Origin: Deltaproteobacteria bacterium
GTDB taxonomy: Bacteria > UBA10199 > SBBF01
Reading direction: 5' to 3'
Assembly (NCBI GenBank): GCA_016207765.1
Contig: JACQOY010000079.1
Location: forward strand, 1 to 8,916
Length of the DNA: 8,916 nt
Shown here: one piece after another, positions 6,403 to 8,916 of the stretch
How positions within the stretch are numbered: position 1 is the first letter of the stretch
How the letters are laid out: each line of letters opens with the position of its first letter
Notes under the pieces: model-generated
Told to the model about the DNA's origin: nothing
Seen by the model: only the letters and a program-made list of their open reading frames with translations
Database searches by the model: none
Position numbers and translations under genes: made by a program

Positions 6403-6416
6403 ATACGGAGGCAAGA

Positions 6417-7439
6417 ATGACTCTTATCTACAAAAACTGGCGTAATCTGATAAAGCCGAAGTTTCTCGAAATCGAATCCGACAGCCACACGGCGGTCTAC
6501 GGCAAATTCATTGCCAGACCGTTGGAAAGAGGCTTCGGTCTCACGCTTGGCAATGCCCTTCGAAGGATCCTCCTCTCTTCCCTTCAGGGGGGATCGATCA
6601 TTTCGGTGAAGATGAACGGCGTCCTTCACGAGTTTTCAACCATCCCGGGAGTAAAAGAGGATGTCACCAACATTATTTTGAACCTCAAAGAACTCAAGCT
6701 CAAACTCCTTCAGGGAGAAACGGCGACCATGACCTTGAAGGCCGAAGGGCCGGGGAAGGTTTTGGCCAAGGATATCTCGACTTCGGGCCATGTTGAAATC
6801 TTGAATCCCGATCATTGCATTGCCGGCTTGAGCGAAGACGGAAAGCTCAACATGGAAATGACCGTGAAAATGGGAAAGGGCTTTGAGCTGGCCGAACAGC
6901 ATAAAAACCCCGAGGCCCCGGTGGGGACCATTTTTATCGATTCGAAATTCTCTCCGGTCGAACGGGTGAACTATACGGTGACAAATGCCCGTGTGGGTCA
7001 GGCCACCGATTATGACCGGCTTACCCTCGAAGTTTGGACCAACGGGTCAATTCTGCCCGAAGACGCCGTTGCCTTTGCCGCAAAAATCCTCAAGGATCAG
7101 CTCCAGGTCTTCATCAATTTTGAGGAAGGACTTGAGCCGGAGATCATTGAAGAACCCAAAGAAACGACGAAGACCAACGAAAACTTAAACCGCCGGGTGG
7201 ATGAGCTGGAACTCTCGGTTCGTTCGGCCAACTGCCTGCAGAACGCCGCCATCAAATACATCGGCGAACTGGTGCAAAAAAGCGAAGGGGAAATGCTCAA
7301 GACGAAAAATTTCGGTCGCAAATCGTTGAACGAGATCAAGGAAATCCTGGCGGAAATGGGGCTATCTCTCGGCATGAAAATCGAGGGATGGGAGCCGCCG
7401 ACAGAGGAGCCGGGGAATCAGATGGAGGAGATGATTTAA
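6417..7439 (+). CDS. rpoA: DNA-directed RNA polymerase alpha subunit
   Basis: The alpha subunit dimerises to seed assembly of RNA polymerase, and its C-terminal domain contacts promoter UP elements and activators. The 340-residue product has the N-terminal assembly domain (about residues 1-235) with the signature [19 protein letters not shown] at 37-55. An acidic linker follows (about 237-257, [16 protein letters not shown]). The C-terminal domain (about 260-325) has [15 protein letters not shown]269 corresponds to the E. coli DNA-contacting R265, and K302-K308 lie in the conserved [12 protein letters not shown] helix. The tail ends [15 protein letters not shown]. Length is typical (about 330-345). 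The start is set by a strong GGAGG 5 bases upstream. The stop overlaps the rplQ start by one base (TAATG). Confidence 0.98.
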   Translation: MTLIYKNWRNLIKPKFLEIESDSHTAVYGKFIARPLERGFGLTLGNALRRILLSSLQGGSIISVKMNGVLHEFSTIPGVKEDVTNIILNLKELKLKLLQGETATMTLKAEGPGKVLAKDISTSGHVEILNPDHCIAGLSEDGKLNMEMTVKMGKGFELAEQHKNPEAPVGTIFIDSKFSPVERVNYTVTNARVGQATDYDRLTLEVWTNGSILPEDAVAFAAKILKDQLQVFINFEEGLEPEIIEEPKETTKTNENLNRRVDELELSVRSANCLQNAAIKYIGELVQKSEGEMLKTKNFGRKSLNEIKEILAEMGLSLGMKIEGWEPPTEEPGNQMEEMI

Positions 7440-8044
7440 TGAGGCATCAATCCGCAGGACGAAAGCTGGGGAAAACGTCGAGTCACCGATGGGCCATGTT
7501 TCGCAACATGGCCACCTCGCTGGTCGAACATGAACGGATCGAGACCACCCTTCACAAGGCCAAGGAGATGCGTTCGATCGCCGATCATCTGATCACGCTT
7601 GGCAAGCGGAATGACCTTCATGCCCGACGTCAAACGCTTTCCTTTATCCGATCCCCCTTGGTTGTCGACAAAATATTTTCCGAGCTTGCCCCCCGTTTTA
7701 AAAACCGAAACGGCGGCTACACCCGTGTTCCTCATCTGGGTGAGCGGGTCGGTGACGCCGCGCAGATGGCCGTGATTGAATATCTGCCCGATGAGGGCGT
7801 CGTAGCTTCCCCGGATACCGCCCCCAAAAAAGGGGAGAAAAAGGCTCCGGCCAAAAAGACCCACAAGGAGGAAAAGAAGGATCCCAAAAAAATCGCCGCA
7901 AAGGCCGAAAAGAAAGCTGAAAAGGCAAAAAAGAAAGAAGAGAAGGCGAAGAAGAAAGCGGAGAAGGCCAAAAAGAAAGAAGAAAAGAAACCCGCCCGCC
8001 AGCCGAGCTCCGGCAAAAAAGAAGCGAAGAAGAAGTCGAAGTGA
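7439..8044 (+). CDS. rplQ: 50S ribosomal protein L17 with long basic tail
   Basis: L17 sits near the peptide exit tunnel of the large subunit. The first 120 residues are a normal L17: [43 protein letters not shown] (split across 21-43), a basic middle, and GGYTRVPHLGERVGDAAQMA before VIEYLP. Family members such as the E. coli protein end near here (about 115-130 residues). This one continues for about 80 residues of almost pure Lys, Ala and Glu with a few Pro and Ser. In this tail AEKAKKKEEK occurs twice, 14 residues apart (160-169 and 174-183), so it probably forms a charged helix. The ATG at 7439 overlaps the rpoA stop, so the frame extending upstream to 7388 is not used. It closes the alpha operon, as in most bacteria. 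No terminator is visible after it. Confidence 0.96.
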   Translation: MRHQSAGRKLGKTSSHRWAMFRNMATSLVEHERIETTLHKAKEMRSIADHLITLGKRNDLHARRQTLSFIRSPLVVDKIFSELAPRFKNRNGGYTRVPHLGERVGDAAQMAVIEYLPDEGVVASPDTAPKKGEKKAPAKKTHKEEKKDPKKIAAKAEKKAEKAKKKEEKAKKKAEKAKKKEEKKPARQPSSGKKEAKKKSK

Positions 8045-8051
8045 GGTAGTG

Positions 8052-8087
8052 TTGACGAATGAATCATCAAGAGTTATAAAGTTCCCC
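8052..8087 (+). promoter_or_regulatory. Predicted sigma70-type promoter for a leaderless message
   Basis: TTGACG (8052-8057) and TATAAA (8075-8080) are separated by exactly 17 bases, a near-consensus housekeeping promoter. Seven bases, GTTCCCC, separate the -10 box from the ATG at 8088, so transcription would be expected to start at about 8087-8088, at or next to the A of the start codon. No ribosome-binding sequence lies between. The -10 box is also part of TATAAAGTT (8075-8083), the half-site repeated downstream of the gene. The promoter and its consequence are inferred from spacing alone. Confidence 0.6.
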
Positions 8088-8699
8088 ATGAAAAAGGTTT
8101 TCATTTTTTGGGACAATTCCAATATTTTTGTCAGTGCTAAAACTGTTGCTCTCGAAAAAGAAGGTCAAGACGCATTTTATAAATTGCGTATCAGCTTTGA
8201 TCGTCTTTTGAAATTGGCGGCCGCAGACAGGCCTATTGAATTTGCGATTGCAGTTGGTTCTATTCCACCACAATTACGGCATGTTTGGAATAAATTGGAA
8301 CAAACTGGTGTAAAAATCGAATTATTTGAGAGAGGGTCTCAATCGGAAAAAGAGCAAGCTGTCGATCAAGCGTTACAGGTACACATGTTAAGGAAAGCTT
8401 TTGATTATAATGGTCAAGCCGGCACCGCAGTGATGCTGACAGGTGACGGAAAAGGATTTTTAGATGGTGTTGGTTTTCACGCTGATTTGGAAAGGATGCA
8501 TAAAAGAGGATGGAGTGTTGAAGTGTTGGCTTGGGAACACACTTGTAATGCCCGTTTAAAAAAGTGGGCAAAAGATATTGGTATATTTGTACCGTTGGAA
8601 GATTTTTACGAGAGCATTACATTTTTAGATGACGAAAATGGTGTCATAAGACAATCAAAACCATTAAATTTGACAAAACGTCCGGTTAGCAAAGGCTAA
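8088..8699 (+). CDS. NYN-domain (PIN-like) putative ribonuclease
   Basis: NYN domains are PIN-like folds; characterised members cut RNA with metal ions held by a cluster of aspartates. The 203-residue product begins MKKVFIFWDNSNIF, the first strand and the DxSN motif (D9, N10, N12). Further expected acidic positions are D93 in KEQAVDQALQ and D120 in AVMLTGDGKGF. The usual family motif at the last site is SGDSDF, so the second aspartate there is absent. The C-terminal part (WSVEVLAWEHTCNARLKKWA, then VPLEDFYESITF) fits the last strands and helices. There is no membrane segment or second domain. The ATG at 8088 gives a start right at the first strand; a GTG at 8049 is possible but would add 13 residues without fold content. 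The gene is visibly more AT-rich than the ribosomal genes and may be acquired. Its RNA target is unknown. Confidence 0.8.
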   Translation: MKKVFIFWDNSNIFVSAKTVALEKEGQDAFYKLRISFDRLLKLAAADRPIEFAIAVGSIPPQLRHVWNKLEQTGVKIELFERGSQSEKEQAVDQALQVHMLRKAFDYNGQAGTAVMLTGDGKGFLDGVGFHADLERMHKRGWSVEVLAWEHTCNARLKKWAKDIGIFVPLEDFYESITFLDDENGVIRQSKPLNLTKRPVSKG

Positions 8700-8768
8700 A
8701 ACTTTATAGCAGGTTCGATAACAGGTAACTTTATAAAGATAGGCAAATAGTGAAACTTTATAAAGTTT
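8700..8768. repeat. Three phased ACTTTATA(AAGT) palindromic sites
   Basis: Three related sites follow the NYN stop codon. AACTTTATA (8700-8708) is a half-site. CTTTATAAAG (8729-8738) is a perfect 10-base palindrome. AAACTTTATAAAGTTT (8753-8768) is a perfect 16-base palindrome. Their centres fall at 8706.5, 8733.5 and 8760.5, a constant spacing of 27 bases. The sequence between sites is not conserved. A further half-site, TATAAAGTT, overlaps the promoter of the NYN gene (8075-8083) in the opposite sense, and ACTTTATA recurs at 8893-8900. They could be binding sites for a regulator or recombinase, or remnants of a mobile element. Confidence 0.6.
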
Positions 8769-8916
8769 TGAGCAAAGCTATCTCGACTCCGCAAAACTTA
8801 CAGTTTTTCTGCGCACCACATGCCTTTGTCCGTCCCGCATAATTTATTCACTGTTTTTAACTAATTTTATCGATAAACAACTCTAAACGTATACTTTATA
8901 GTATAAGTATATAATA
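8769..8916. other. AT-rich region without a gene
   Basis: I find no convincing coding region, tRNA or strong terminator on either strand here. AAAACT-TAC-AGTTTT (8793-8807) is a weak A/T-rich hairpin followed by T, at best a poor terminator. The last 27 bases are unusually rich in A and T, with TATACT-TTAT-AGTATA (8890-8905) as an inverted repeat and a perfect TATAAT at 8910-8915 but no recognisable -35 box in front of it. The next gene presumably begins beyond the window. Confidence 0.45.

Noticed and set aside
8049..8087. GTG at 8049 as the start of the NYN protein
   Set aside because: It lies within 5 bases of the rplQ stop and would add 13 residues ahead of the first strand of the fold; the ATG at 8088 fits the domain start and the promoter position better.
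7436..8122. A 228-codon minus-strand open frame opposite rplQ with very Phe/Leu-rich segments resembling membrane helices
   Set aside because: The hydrophobic runs are the reverse complement of the lysine codons of the L17 tail. No ribosome-binding site or conserved motif supports it.
8712..8720. GGTTCGATA, resembling the T-arm of a tRNA
   Set aside because: No acceptor, anticodon or D-arm pairing can be found around it, so it is not a tRNA or a clear tRNA fragment.

Overview
The window is one long plus-strand run of translation and secretion genes, the classic spc and alpha ribosomal-protein operons of a bacterium. The order is rplR (L18), rpsE (S5), rpmD (L30), rplO (L15), secY, adk, map, infA (IF-1), rpmJ (L36), rpsM (S13), rpsK (S11), rpsD (S4), rpoA (RNA polymerase alpha) and rplQ (L17). 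It is followed by an unrelated NYN-domain gene and about 215 bases with no gene. Bacterial L15, L17, L30, L36, IF-1 and a 340-residue alpha subunit rule out archaea and eukaryotes. The insertion of adk, map and infA between secY and rpmJ is common outside the enteric bacteria. SecY and RpoA look Gram-negative and Deltaproteobacteria-like to me, but this is an impression from memory and the phylum is not secure. The GC-rich, G-heavy third positions of the operon contrast with a more AT-rich 3' end.

Layout. 1-67: GC-rich palindromic spacer ahead of rplR. 68-4565: rplR to infA, packed with gaps of 12 bases or less, or overlaps (secY/adk by 1, adk/map by 4, rpsE/rpmD by 11). 4566-6416: infA, rpmJ, rpsM, rpsK, rpsD and rpoA, where four of the five gaps are widened by inverted-repeat elements. 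6417-8044: rpoA and rplQ, overlapping by one base. 8045-8087: a compact promoter. 8088-8699: NYN-domain protein. 8700-8916: AT-rich tail with repeated ACTTTATA/TATAAAGT palindromes.

How the genes work together: ten ribosomal proteins, an initiation factor, the core subunit of the Sec channel, the enzyme that trims initiator methionine from new proteins, adenylate kinase and the RNA polymerase alpha subunit are made from one linked transcript. L36, S4 and Adk all carry cysteine zinc sites, so this operon has the zinc-dependent versions of these proteins.

The main signal beyond the ordinary annotation is in the spacers. The operon's gaps fall into two classes: 12 bases or less, or 34 bases and more. 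Every long gap inside the operon holds an inverted repeat placed between the upstream stop codon and the downstream start. Three belong to a recognisable family with ends GTAGGGGC...GCCC(C/G)TAC. One is an approximately 80-base hairpin built of 7-base repeats, and it leaves rpsM without a Shine-Dalgarno sequence. The second point of interest is the NYN gene: lower GC, apparently read from its own promoter as a leaderless message, and followed by three palindromic sites with centres exactly 27 bases apart. I see no transposase, integrase, CRISPR array, tRNA, rRNA or known defence system.
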